A stretch of 64,000 nt of DNA from Gordius sp. MW1 (lineage: Eukaryota; Nematomorpha; Gordioida; Gordea; Gordiidae). A program made the position numbers and the translations under genes. The stretch is taken from assembly GCA_964036665.1 (NCBI GenBank), contig OZ038526.1, positions 27,528,001 through 27,592,000 of the forward strand. Reading direction: 5' to 3'. The notes under the pieces are model-generated. The model worked only from the letters and a program-made list of their open reading frames with translations, was not told the origin of the DNA and ran no database searches. Below, one piece after another: positions 1 through 12,711 of the stretch. Each line of letters starts with the position of its first letter. Position 1 is the first letter of the stretch.

Positions 1-539
1 AACCTTTATACTATCTATATAGGTAGGAAACTTCTTCTCTGCAGCAAAAAATCTCTTTCCCGTTCTTCATCCCCTCTCTGACAGAAGAAATAACAATTAT
101 CATTGTCTCCCCATTTTGCTTAAGTAAGATAAACGCCGAACAAAGAATTCACCGACGACCCTCTTTTCGTAACCTTTATCTCCTCCCCCTCTTAACTTCT
201 CCAAACTACGATAGGGGTAATATAATGGGTGACCCTTACAGAGAATAAATACGGAGAAATATGAGATCTTCTAGCTGCTACAATAGCTCCCCTAACCCCT
301 TCCCCTCTCCTAAAAATCCTATAAATGATGCGAGGATTAGATAACCTGTCCATTTTAAGTAGCAATTGACCTAAACCCTACACTTAAAGTAGTAAATCAT
401 ACCATACCTTTGCTTCAAAAAAGGGGAACGTTGAACTATAATACGCGAGCGCTACGGCACTTGTTTTACATTATTAGTTAAGCTAGGATTAACCCTGGCC
501 CCCCCCTTCTCCTCAAGGATTATCACGGAAAGAAAGATA
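1..539. other. Upstream region of the receptor gene
   Basis: No convincing gene is visible. The stretch is T/C-rich with several short AT-rich blocks and lies directly upstream of the large receptor reading frame, so it probably holds promoter and 5' UTR. No clear TATA box, initiator or splice site could be assigned by eye. Confidence 0.4.
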
Positions 540-3500
540 ATGGTGTCGGGTGAAGATAGAGTCCATCATTCGGGCCTAGTCCTTCCCGAAATTCGATACC
601 GCGGGGCTCTTCGTGCATCGGAGGATCACGGGGATGAGATGATAATGGACAGCAAAAAACGAGCTTTATCGCGCGTTGAACCAAACGTTTTCCCCTCAGT
701 TGCTCTTCGATCTAAGAAAGAATCGTTTACCCAAGCATTAAATTCCGTGGTAGTTCCTCGATACTATTCTTCTAGTCATAAATATAATTCGTCATCACAC
801 CTCAATCTCAAGCCTGGGGACGGTCCGCCCCGGAGTGCTAGTACCCTGACTAGACTTCCCTATTTCGTTTTAAAATTGAATAGCGCCCGCCCCCATACAT
901 TCCCACTAAGGAGTCTTACAAAGAGTTTGCCAATGTTTATTGCTTCGATCATTTGCCTCTTCCTATTTTCATCAGCCCTCGGGGCTAGTGGTATTAACAT
1001 TACGTATTCCCTCATTCAAGACGAGGGTAAACCCTGTTTTCCCATGGATTCTTGCGAACGACCCGACGTTAAGTTATTTCCCGAACGAGCCGATCGCAAG
1101 TTGAGAAATTGCGAATGCGATCGCCTGTGTTCTCTGTATGGCGACTGTTGTATCGATTCTAACCGAAGCCCCACCAACGATAGCACTTCACCTTCAAGGT
1201 CATCAAGCCCCCTAAAGTCAAGTCTCTTCTCAACTCACTCCCAAACTAATTGGACTTGCGCCTACGTCTCCGGTTTTCATCACATTTACCTCGTTAAATC
1301 CTGTCCCGTTAATAGCATCCGGTACGATGCCGTGTTAGTGCAAAAATGCCAGCATCCCGATTTAAGCCATCCACTCCAGCTCATACCATACACCGATGGG
1401 CGGACTAATTACACTTACGCCAACGTCTATTGCGCCATGTGTAATTCACTGGGCGACTCTTTCGCCACGCTTACCCCTTGGACCTCTACCATAACGTGTG
1501 ATTTTAAGGTGGAAGACTCCACGTCGGTCGAACACTTTTTGGCTACGCATTTCAAATCTCCTGCGAAGGTGCTTGGACGGGACGATTTTCAAAAATTATT
1601 ACTTTGGACCGAATTGCCCATAACCCCGAATGGGCCCATTACCGGTAAATGTTGGTGGAAATTTAGTGCGCCGCCAGGCCAAAGCGTGACTAATGATGAA
1701 ACAATTCACGCGACCGATAGCATAAGGAAATGCGTACCCGACGTCATAAGCGATTGCTCCGTCGTTCATACGAACGAAATAGCTACGAGCATTAACAAGA
1801 GGGAGGAATCAAGGGCTGCCCTAGATCTCAAGTCCAAGTGCAAATCTTACACGGCTCGCGTTTGGACGGCTAGTAGGCGCGTTTACCGAAATTCCCATTG
1901 CGCCCTGTGTAACGGAGAACGGGCCAGCGATATAAGTTGTTACGACATTTTCTCCCAACCCTTACCCATCTACGCCCCGAGGTATTACTACAACAGCCCC
2001 AGGAACGCCCGATCTCACTTCAGGCTCAAGTTGGCTTGGCAAATTCTCTCGGATGGTAACGTAGCCGATCCCCTCCACAATTGTAGGCCCGGCAATTTTT
2101 GGGATCCCTTCGAAGGGCGGTGCGTCAAGTTACACCATTGCGTATCGGGTACGGGGTACGTCGCTTCGGGCCAAGACGGGTCTAGCAGTTGTCAAACATT
2201 ACCAAACACCAGCCCCCCAAGTCCCGCTCTGCCCACTTACACCGCTAGCTCAATACGATCTACGGCGTCGTCGTCTTACTTAGATCTTATCAACGTTTAC
2301 GGATCGCCAATTCCCTGTTTAAGTCCCGACCAAAAAATGCTACTTCTAGGCAACAATAGCACCGACGTGGCTGCTGTTGCCACTGCCCCAGTCATATCCC
2401 TATCTCCGCGATCTTACCATTTGATCGGGGAATCGGGTATCGAAAGGCCAGAGGTTAAAATTCACGTATCCACGACGTACGACCTCCCACAATGGCACGG
2501 TATCATTCTCGACCGCGCCACCGTTTATTTTACCTACACCACCGGGGGCCTCCCAGCCGACGCGATCGCTTTAAACGGGCGTCTCATGACCAAACCAACC
2601 CTGTTCGTTTGCGAAGATACTTTATACGCCACTCCGGCAACAAAGGGGTTGTTTCCCCACCTCCATCCAAACGACCATTACTCGCCCGAAAGGGCATCCG
2701 TTTGGGCTTATACTTGCAAGCGTAAACGCATCGTGTCCTACCTGGCTCTAGTGGTATCAGCTGCGATATATGCCTTTTACGCCATCCTATCCCTGTGTCG
2801 TATGTTCCGCCGACCCGGCCCTTACTTTGCCGACGCTCACTCTATGCTAACCCTGGTTCACGTGCTCGAATGCGCGGCCCTGAACGGTCTTCTGGTGTAC
2901 GCTCTCTTCTACTACAACAGTTTCACCCTACCACCTCCACCCACACCCAGTGTCCCCTTCCAGCCTTATCCCCATTACACGGCGGCCAACCCTTTAGAAG
3001 CATCAACTAGTCCTCCCCCCGTGCCAATCGCCTCTGATGATGATCGTTGCAAGGAATCTTACTTCATGTCGGAACATGTGGGAATTCTCATAAAATCTCG
3101 ACTTTCCGTTAACGTGCTACAACCCCTCCTGGTTTTCCTTATCTTTTCCTGTCTATTTTGGATCCTCTCTTACGCACTACACCAATTTTTCCGCCGGGCC
3201 AACGGGGCCAACCCCAAAAATAGTTATCAACAGTCCAAACATGGTGTTGGAGACTCGATCGACAATCTTAAAAAAGAAGCTGCTGCTGCGGGAGGTGGAG
3301 GAGGTGCGATGGAAAGCAGTATCATGTCGGGCTCTAGCGTTGTAGAACGCATTTCCAAGAGTCGTCCCATCATAACTTTCATCATTTTTCAATGTTCAAG
3401 TTGGTGCTTGGCCTTCCTCATGACCGCCCTCTTTTACCTAACCGCCACCCTAAGCTTAAATCGTTCACGGGGTCGTGGAAATGGACTCGGTTATTTTTTC

Positions 3501-5335
3501 GCACTCAACCAACCCCCAAGTTCGCACGATCATTATTCGCACAGCGATATCGATTACAACGATACACATGAAGTAGGTATGTGGGATACCACGGGGTCTA
3601 TAGGTACCCCAGCAGCACCTTGTTCATGTTCCTGTTTACCCGCGATCAATCGTTTTTTTGGCTTGGCCTATCTCCTCCCCGTCAATTTAGTTACCACTTG
3701 TCTCGCACTATCCCTAATCACTTGGGCCATAATTCTGGCCCTACGGCGTTACAGACTCCGTCCATCACCCAAAGCTTACTACGGGGACACTCACCCCCCG
3801 ATGGGGTCATATAATACCCCCTCGCCACCCCTATACGACGTCAGACGAGCCGAGCAACAAAACGCTCATTCACACACCCGAGGCAGCGGTAAATATACGG
3901 GGGGTAGGGGGGGAGTTGGGGCCGAAGAAGATAAAACCTCATCTTCATCCTCCTCTGGGTGCGGGGGGGCTCAGTCTTCATGTAGCGCTACGGACGACAG
4001 TTTGCTACACAACGCTCAGAACCCGACCGGGCTTCGTAATGATTATCATCCCTACGATTACTACTCCGATGGTGTTGGCAATGCCCGGACTGGATCTCTG
4101 TTATTTCCCGAAATCCATGCCATGCTCTTAGTTGCCTTGACATTCACACAATTCTTGCTGCTCTCAGCCGCTTCAGCCAGCGCCTACAAAGTGGTCGATA
4201 GGTCTTGCTCTCTGTACTGGATCTTTTTTGTGGTGCTCGGTAATTTGAAGGCCATCCTGGTTTGCGCTTCGAGGTATCGACCCCGCAAGCCGCGAATGCT
4301 CGACGACGGCAAAACTTTCAGAAGCATATCGCCCATAGCAGGTAAACGCGTCCCTCTTGCTTCTTAGAACATAAACGATTAAAAAATATTTTTTTTAATT
4401 GTTACTAATTAGTTTAATCAAAGCTTTGAGTTTTTGTAGATATTTTTGCCACATTTATTAAGCTGGTTTTATATTAAGCCTTATTTGTTAATAGTATAGC
4501 AGGTAAGTGTGTCCAGGTTTTTTTATCATTTTATTCTGAGGGACACATGGGCCTAGCCACGGGGTGGCAGGGAGGAACGGCTGCCCCCCCCCTCTAAAAC
4601 CTCATCAAATTTTATAATTAAGGCTTAAATTTTAAAAAATATCATTTTTTCCCGCCCAAAAGCATTATTGCCCCCCCCCCCCTTGATTCGAATCTTGGCT
4701 ACGCCTATGAAGGGACATAAGTAGTTAAAAATATTTTTTTAATGGTTATTTAGTTTAATCAAAGCTTTTCTGTAGATATATTTGCCATATTCGTTATTTA
4801 GCTGAGTTTATATTAAGCCTTATTCGTTAATCATACTTCTGTTAAATCGCCAATTAAAATTTTTTAGAAATGACCTTTTTTCCTTAACTCCCGTAGCTAA
4901 ATTGGGTCTGTTTATTAAACACCCTTATGATGCTCAACTATAAGTAATATTACTATCCAAAACTAAGCTTTAATCCAAAATATTTAATTAGTTTTTTATT
5001 ATCTCTTACGTAATTTTTACAAACATTTGCGCATAGGGAAAGGTGATAACAGCGGTGGGGGCTTTGGTAATAGAAGTACCGGAGCTCATCACGTTAAATA
5101 CACGTACAATCCCTTAGCCACTACGGGTTCGTACGATGTAAGCGGGGTCGTGGTCAGAACGGAGTTACCAGGTGGTAATAATCATGGCGGATACCCGACC
5201 CTTTTAAAATCATCTCCGAAATATCACGAAAGCAACTTCAAGCAACCATCTCGCAACGATGATAAGTTCATGGAATTAGCTCTGGGGGAGGATAAAGCGA
5301 GGCTGCATAGCGTTAGAGACATCGAAGTGGTTTGA
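540..5335 (+). CDS. Somatomedin-B / seven-transmembrane receptor (adhesion/secretin/Methuselah-like GPCR), two exons
   Basis: Predicted cell-surface receptor. Exon 1 is 540-4341 and exon 2 is 5037-5335; the intron is GT..AG (G|GTAAAC ... CATAG|GG) and the frame continues, giving 1366 codons. A signal-peptide-like stretch (MFIASIICLFLFSSALGAS) begins at residue 132, so the true start may be the ATG at 933 (about 1235 aa). Residues ~166-206 carry the somatomedin-B signature CECDRLCSLYGDCCID. The long ectodomain repeats a Cys motif (YCAMCN, HCALCN). From about residue 730 there are seven hydrophobic segments, for example SYLALVVSAAIYAFYAILSL (first) and SLYWIFFVVLGNLKAILVCA (seventh), separated by long low-complexity loops. 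The tail ends in IEVV, a possible class III PDZ ligand (inference). The codons are richer in G+C than the surrounding DNA. The ligand and exact subfamily are not recognisable. Confidence 0.82.
4546..4709. mobile_element. Short MITE in the receptor intron
   Basis: This 164-bp element starts CATGGGCCTAGCC and ends GGCTACGCCTATG, so its ends are inverted repeats. Both arms carry G- or C-runs (GGCAGGGAGG; CCCCCCCCCCCC). The flanks GAGGGACA and AAGGGACA match at 7 of 8 bases, which fits a hAT-type 8-bp target duplication. It has no coding capacity. At least a dozen relatives occur in the window. Confidence 0.75.
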
Positions 5336-5525
5336 GGGGTATCGAAATTTGTCTGTTATAATGCGAACAATACAAGAATTATCGATATAGCATTCCTCTC
5401 GACAACTGGACCCCGCGCTGTGAAGTCCGGTTGAAAAATCTCCTAGCAAATCATATTCATCCTTAACTATAATTTTTCAAAATGTGTGGCCATTTCAGTG
5501 ATAGCCTAGTTTAAAAATTTAAAGG

Positions 5526-5531
5526 AATAAA
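5526..5531 (+). terminator. Candidate poly(A) signal of the receptor gene
   Basis: AATAAA lies about 190 bp after the receptor stop codon, in the right orientation for 3'-end formation. It is a motif match only. Confidence 0.35.
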
Positions 5532-8500
5532 GTGAACCTCAAGCCCCCCTATTAAATATAGTTCAAAATGCCCCTTTCTGTAATATATTCTTATTATACA
5601 CACATTCATAAATCTATTGTATTTTGTCTGATATGTGCCGCGCGGTATTTACTTTTCGAGTTGCTTCTATAAATTAATGATATAATTTAATGTTTTACAT
5701 TTGCTTTTGTAATCATCGCCGAATATAACAATTGTAAATTTGTTGAAAGGGAGAAGAGTGGTAAAATTGAACAAAAAATACATTTTATTTATTAGTATAT
5801 GTGTAATACAGAAACTTGTCGCTAATTACATACACAAACACGCGCACGAGTAGTTGAAATCGCCATAGATTTTGTCTTCGAAATTTGTCATACATGTATA
5901 TTTAAATTTCTATGGTAGTGATTTGCATATGTACCAAATAATAATTTTAACCCTTTTTCGGTTGTGTTAAAACTGATTGTGGTCTTCAAAAACATTGAAT
6001 ACACAATTTGTCTATAAAAAGTCAACTTAGAATTTTACAATATCCAGACGTTTCTTATTAAGAAAAGATAAAAAATTGGTTTCCTAAATAACGATTTTTC
6101 CATAATAAAATTATGATTTTTCAAATTAAATGATGTTATATAAATAATCGAGTTAATTAACTTTACTTAATTAGTGGGTTCAGTATCACCTTTAGATTTT
6201 GAAAGCATTATAATCATGTCGGAACGATTTAAACTCAACTCTTATTAGTATTTTAGGAAAGTGACCAAAATTTTACAAACAAATTTTTTACTATCATATT
6301 TTAACGTGCTATTTCCGCTATATTTTAGATTATTATTTGAAGTGGTTTTTGCGTAATCTGATTTAGAAAATAAGGCTGAGGCAAAGTTTGACGATTTTTA
6401 ATTTTGAAGACCTTCTGACTGACGGTAAAAGATATTTTCCACACTCTATGCTTCCTAAGATGCAACTTTACGACAGGGCTGCATATTAATCGCTCTTAAA
6501 ATCAAAATAAAAAATAGATATATGTATGACCTCGTGGCATTAGAAAGATGCGAAATTCATTGAGAAATGCTTTATTGCTGGATCACAAGGTCGAACGCTG
6601 TCAAATACAGCATCTAGGCCAGTTTTACTTGAAGTTTTAGAATCCTTAAAACCCTAGAAAATATTTTATTAGCAAAGCAGGTTTAGGTTGCGCCCTCGTA
6701 TCTTCTCAAGATAACTTTAAAATATGCTCCCCTTATCTTGTAAGTTTTTGTCTATGGTTGTGCCTGTGATAAGGTCTCTTCTCATTTCGAAGTCTTTACC
6801 AGGTTAATGCTCTCTTGTTGAATGACGAAAATCACGTGTGCTCAAACATTTTACCTTCAAATTTAATTTAGAAAGCCTTTCTATTTTTAAGAAAAAAGTA
6901 TCAATCCTAAGCTTTTCTCATATAAATTTAATTTGCTAGATTGTTTTAAATTTGATTTTGTTATATTTTAAATTGAAATTCATAGTCGGAATCTACTATC
7001 ATATCCCAAGGCCATTAAGCCGCATTCCACACAATTCATCGCAGGATGGTTAGTGTGTAATTATTTCGGCGCGGATCCTTTGCAAAAGGATGCCTGAATG
7101 AGAGTGAAAGTTTTTCCAATCTAAAACCAAGCATATTAGCTTCGGAATGTTGTATATACTAACAGACCACATATAAATTTCTCACCCTACAAATTTTCTT
7201 TACCCATTACCATACTATACTAATTTCAAAAATATTATTAGAAATGCTCACAATTTTGATGGGCGGTAGGGGGACTCTTAAATACATAGAGATTTCACTT
7301 AGAACTAATGGAACAATCGGCGCATGATTAAATTAGATTTCTACACCACGGCATTGATTTATTTATCGATTCAAATGTAGTGCGATGCGAAGGGCTGTGT
7401 AAATATTATTGACACATTCGATCTCTAATGCGTGCACACACCTAGGGGTGGGGTGGGGGTGGAATTGGGTAATCACACTAAAATGTAATCTAAATGTAAC
7501 TAGCGACCATATGGTTTGTTTTTTATGAGAGCTAATAGATAGAGGTTCTGCACCAATATTTGGGTCCCTAGTGATATTTCACCTAGCTATTAGCTGAATC
7601 CTCAGTGGTAAGTGAGGGGGGGGCGGCTTAGGTTTTAGCGTAGCATACAGCATAGCATCTTCACCCATTTATTTTAGGAGGCGCAAAACTTAAACTAGTT
7701 TAATAACATGTCATCCGGGAGGATCAATTGGGTCAAACTGAAATTATCCCGCGTTTTGAAACTCTAATGCTTAGTTATAAAAGTTTTACGATACAATACA
7801 CCTGCTTGGCTTGGCAATTTTGAAGGTCATAATAGGCATGATTTCTTAGCTAAATTTTAGCTCTCACATAAATCAACTTTAAAAATAACGAAGACAATAT
7901 ATTTTTACAAGAAAAAATTGTTGAAATTTTGGAATTATACTCTTTTTAAGTAGCGGTTCCCGTTTTAAATAATATTTAAACCGAACTACCACTTAAATTG
8001 TGAAAATAGAGTTTTTGAACGAAAAATTGCTTTTGATAAGGTGGAGAATCAAAAATCACCCAAAATTTTATGTTATATAATTTGACTTTCTGGGTCTAAT
8101 TTATTTACTAACCCTTTAAAAATTTATGCCTCTCGTGAGCATAGCCAAGATTTAAATTAGCAAGGGCAAAATTTTGGCTTTTTAAAATTTTTACTGGGGG
8201 GGGGGGTTACACTTCCTTCTTTTGCCTTCCGATCATGTGTTAATCCAAATGTATTCACCTACAAATATATGAATAAATTTAGTTTTTAAACTTGAATTTA
8301 ATGTATTAGCAATGATCTCTTAATTGAAAAAAAATCGTTTCAAGCCTAACCCCCCCCCCCCCCCTGCGTCAACGCGTTAAATCCCATTTAATGAGGGTTA
8401 AAATTTGTCTTCAGTTGTTCATAAATATTTATTATCTGTCATGGGCGTAGGTACGGGGGATAGAGAGAGGAGTATATGACCCCCCCCCTTCTTTTTAGAA

Positions 8501-10157
8501 AATCCTATATTTTTAATGAAATTTTTATTAGGGTTTTACAAAAGCTATGCTCATTAAACTCCCGTCTCCCTTCCTTGATATTTAAATCTCGCCTCTGCCC
8601 ATGAATTTTATTATAATATAAATAATGAATCAAATATTAATTTTAAAAATAATACATATTTTGTGAAGATGAAAGAAAAAATTATAAAATACAATTAAAA
8701 GTTTTTTATATTGACTTAGATATTTGTTCCTTAACTATTTTTACAATCTACTCAAGCAAGGATTGTGAATGGGTAATTGAATATCAAAAGGGGGGGGGGT
8801 GTAGGAGCTTTATGGAATATAACGAGATTAAAGGATTTGAGCAATCAAAATTAATATGTAGGACGATGGACTCTGAGAATGAACTTATTATTTATATGGC
8901 ATTTTTTGCCTTTTCTTCAATAGAGAGAGACCTAGAGTGTACTACCGCTTCTTGGAAATAATTCCTTAAGTAGTGTATTAGTGTGGGCCTTTCTTTAATT
9001 ATATATACCTTTATTAGGTCAATGGAGGGAGGAGCAACTAAGATTTAAAAATATGGGGCGTGTAGAGAGTTGCTTTATTAATATAAATTTAACACTTTTT
9101 AAAGGGATTGTATCTTTATTTATTTAGCGATAATAATTAGCTAGTAATTATTTTACTAAGGCCATTCCCCTCACGAACATATAATTCAAGTGCAAAAAAC
9201 AATTACAAAAGCCCAAACTTATCAATAAATACTATGATAATTCGCAAAATTTATGGAATTTTTAAATTCAATTCAAAAATCCTTGGATTTATCGTAATGT
9301 TTTAGGAATAACATTTTTCCAGCAAAATGAATTTGCCAAGGTGTGGTGCTAGTTAAAAAATGTAATATTGGTTTTGGTTATTAAATTGAAAGCTCAACGA
9401 CCCCTAGCCTGAATTTGCTGAACAATAAAATAGGTTTTCTGTAACCATAAAATAAATTTTAAAGAATTCACTTTAAAGATCGCGTTCAAGCTGTGATTAT
9501 ACACGCTACGGCTATTTAACGTTAAAATCTGTTTGGTTGGATGTTTAATTTCCTTAAATCGATTTTTCCCATTAATTTTCACCAAAATAGGCTAAAATAC
9601 TCTTTTTACAGCATATAAAATTGATTTCTAGCAGGGAAAAAGCTTTAAAATTATTCAATCTAAACGTTATTAAACTGTCTAACAGCTTGATAATAATAAT
9701 TAATATATGAGGAAGTCTTCCGTTATTTGAAACATGTACAAAGGTGGGGGGCAATGACTTTCCTTTATCCTATAACATAGAGATAGTTTAACAATACATA
9801 ACCTGAAACCTGTAAATTGGCACTTTATTGCTATATCACAAGAAAGGGATAAAAATTTAATTAATTAATTTGTTACTTTTCTTAAAATCCATTTCCTTAT
9901 CGTTTATATTTCCGTCCTACACTAATTTATTATGAATTAGGCAAAGTAGCAAAATACAACTCAATAACTAGAGTTGTTAAATTGCTAACTTTCTTCAACT
10001 CCAGCTACCATCTGCTCGAGTTTCTGCTCGGCCCTCGGGCATTTTTATATGCTACTGTTCTGCCTAGTGCACCGAACAGCGAGCACATATTGTGCTAACG
10101 CGCATATTAAGCAACTCAGTGTGCGTGCTCGCGTCTGGAGTTTGAAGCAAGTACATC
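5532..10157. other. Gene-free AT-rich interval
   Basis: No exon with protein-like composition was seen on either strand. Reading frames here are short and AT-driven. Visible structures are poly-G/C tracts at ~7440, 7610, 8200, 8350 and 8790, a degraded MITE arm near 8140-8210, and a MITE at 8440-8603. The rest may be ancient repeats or distal regulatory DNA. Confidence 0.5.
8440..8603. mobile_element. Degenerate copy of the CATGGGCGTAG MITE
   Basis: It begins CATGGGCGTAGG and ends CTGCCCATG, with internal G-rich and C-rich arms. The size (164 bp) equals that of the copy in the receptor intron. Divergence is high, so it is probably old. Confidence 0.55.
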
Positions 10158-10985
10158 CAACGCGAGCGTAAGAAAAATTGCGGCGCGCTGGGCGTAGCCA
10201 GTGGGTGGCAGTAACAGGCGGCTTCCCCCCTCTAACTCCAAAAAATCTTAAACATTTTATCAAAATATGGCTAAAATTAAAAAAAATGGTTATTTAGCCC
10301 TTTCTTTTCTCATTATTGTCCCCCTCCCCATGGCGGTGTGTAAAATTTAAACGACAAATTAAAGTGCAAACGAAACTTATTGATACCACAGATTTTGAAT
10401 ACTAAATTTATTTGAATGATTTATTATAAAGATGTATAAATGTGATAGCATTTATCGGGCCACATTTAATTTGAAATTTATAGTTTTGCAAATGAACCAT
10501 TTTATAAATATAAACTTACTTTTATTTGTTTTATGAACACATATTTAAGTAATTTAAATTATAATGAACTACCTTACATTCTTTAAATACAATTTAAAAA
10601 TATTATTTTGTTGATATATTTTACCTATCACGAGTTAAATTCAAATTTGCGTCCAAACTGAAACAATCGGATTTAAAAAAATGGAATTTATTAAACTGAA
10701 TGAATATTCTTCAATTATACATTTTAATCTTAATTAAAAAATATTATACATAATAGCATTAATTTAAAATATATGTCCCGTGTATTTTGCATTGCATTGT
10801 AAGATTCATAACCTTTGACCCAACACGTTAAATCCTACCCGACCTGACCCGAAAGCATATTAAATTTTTCAACCCGAATCCGAACCGAAAGCATTTAAAA
10901 GTTTTTAACCCAAACCCGACCCGATGACATTTCAAAATTTTTAACCCGGTCGGGTCGGGTTTCGGGTCACCCGTGCAGTTCTCTA
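10158..10985. mobile_element. hAT-type non-autonomous element with CCCGAC-rich ends (copy 1), carrying a MITE
   Basis: The right end reads GGGTTTCGGGTCACCCGTGC followed by AGTTCTCTA, preceded by repeats of the type ACCCGACCCGAAAGCATTT. The interior matches the copy at 21340-22043 over several hundred bases (for example CGACAAATTAAAGTGC). About 150 bp near 10184-10336 is a CATGGGCGTAGCCAG-type MITE absent from the other copy. The left end could not be fixed and no target duplication was found, so the copy may be truncated. Confidence 0.6.
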
Positions 10986-12635
10986 GTACTAACGCTCTTA
11001 GCGCCTCCCCGCTACATAGCATAATCGCTTGGATGCGCTATAAGCTATAGCGCTAGTCACATAAGGCGCTATAAGCTATAGCACATAGTCACTTGGAAGC
11101 GCTAGAGCTATAGCGTGGCGCTAACATTGTCATAAAATTTATGGGTTAAATTGCATTTTTATCGCACAGTTTGAACTAAGTATCCAGGTTATTTAATTAA
11201 TAAGCTCAGGGCTATAAATAAGTTAAATATTTAAAAAATTTAATTTTGCACCTCCGTATAACACTGCAACTCAATTTTTTTTATAAGTTATTTTAACTTT
11301 GATTTTCCATTCCCTTAATCGAAAAATTCAGTCCTAATTTTAATTTTTATCCCCCCCCCCGATTCCCTTACAAAGATTGCACTTAAAATAACGAAATTAT
11401 AAAAAGTGAAAATTGATTTATAAGGCATTCATTTTAGCTCTCCAGCTTGCTTGACTTATCTTAAAGGGTTTGTGTCCGGTGCCGTGTTTGTGCAATTTGT
11501 TATTGATATTGTCTCATATTTACCAAATGCTTACTGAATTTTGAAAGGAGAATTTTAAATAATTCAAATGATATTGTGCAATTAATAGTGTCGTTATAAC
11601 CCCATCTGCTCTGCATGACGAGCTACCCCATTTTTCACATAAAAACTTATACATATGAGGGTGGGGGGGGGGGGTTCTCAAATAAACAAAATTATCAAAA
11701 GGGCTAATTGCATGTCTTCCTTGACAAATTGTAATGTGTTAGGTAAGGTTTGTAGCTGTTTCCGGTGCCGTGTGGATATCGTCATCCTATTAATAACATA
11801 ACAACTCAGGTAATATTTTGAAAAACCTCAAAGGGCCATATTTGCCACTGTTTTTTGCCCCCAAAGCTATAAAAGTCTTACTTTAACCCCGAGAAAAACA
11901 AAAAAATCCATCGAATGCCTTAGAATATTTAGCCTTAAAACTTCCGTCATTAACATTAGAACACACTATAATAACGCCCATCCGGGAAAATTAATGAGCC
12001 AGTATTAATTTCACAAAATATTCTGAAATTAAAATATCATGCCTAGTTGTTAATAATTTTTAATTATGTAACATACTTATACGTATTATAATATATTCAC
12101 TTGGAAACTATGACGTTTTATTGTTGAATTTTAATCTTTAGAACTATGGTAAAATATTTAAGACATCTAAAATATAAAAATAAAAATTATTTAATGAGCA
12201 ACAATAGATTTAATGACTTGTGTAGATCGAATGGAATTAGTTATGTTTTAGCTTAAGATTTTTTGAATATATAAATGTATCGTCAGATCAGATTTTATTT
12301 ATTTAAATTCCTGCGTCTCTCATACTTAAATTTAGTCACTTATTTAAAGCCCTGAGCTTATTAATTAAATAACCTGGATACTTAGTTCAAGTCACATGTG
12401 CACATAATAATGCAATTTAACCTATAAATTTTATAACAATGTTAGCGCTACGCTATAGCTCTAGCGCCTCCAAGTAACTATGTGCTATAGCTTTAACGCC
12501 TTATGTGACTATGTGCTATAGCTCTAGCGCCTTATGTGACTATGTGCTATAGCTTAAGCGCCTCCAAGTGACTATGTGCTATAGCTTTAGCGCCTCCAAG
12601 TGACTATGTGGTATAGCTTTAGCGCCTATCAAACG
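10986..12635. mobile_element. Foldback element with GCTATAGC subrepeat arms
   Basis: The arms are inverted copies. The left one (~10990-11230) and right one (~12330-12635) share long matches: one side carries GGTTATTTAATTAATAAGCT and the other its reverse complement. Outer parts are tandem ~31-33-bp units such as TGTGCTATAGCTCTAGCGCC, about three on the left and six on the right. No transposase ORF is present. The element ends about 77 bp before the NUP50 start codon, so it could form part of that gene's promoter or 5' UTR. Confidence 0.7.
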
Positions 12636-12711
12636 CTATTTCCCATCAATAGGTGATAAGGATAACATTTGCTCCCATGTTTACGAAAACATGTAATAAA
12701 TTGCCGGTAAC

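Noticed and set aside
2492..4131. Several small frames overlapping the receptor exon
   Set aside because: They are out-of-frame or antisense shadows of a GC-rich coding exon with seven predicted membrane segments.
9394..9754. Two adjacent minus-strand frames of ~60 codons
   Set aside because: They use the codon composition of random AT-rich DNA, with no conserved motif, no paired splice sites and no repeat ends.
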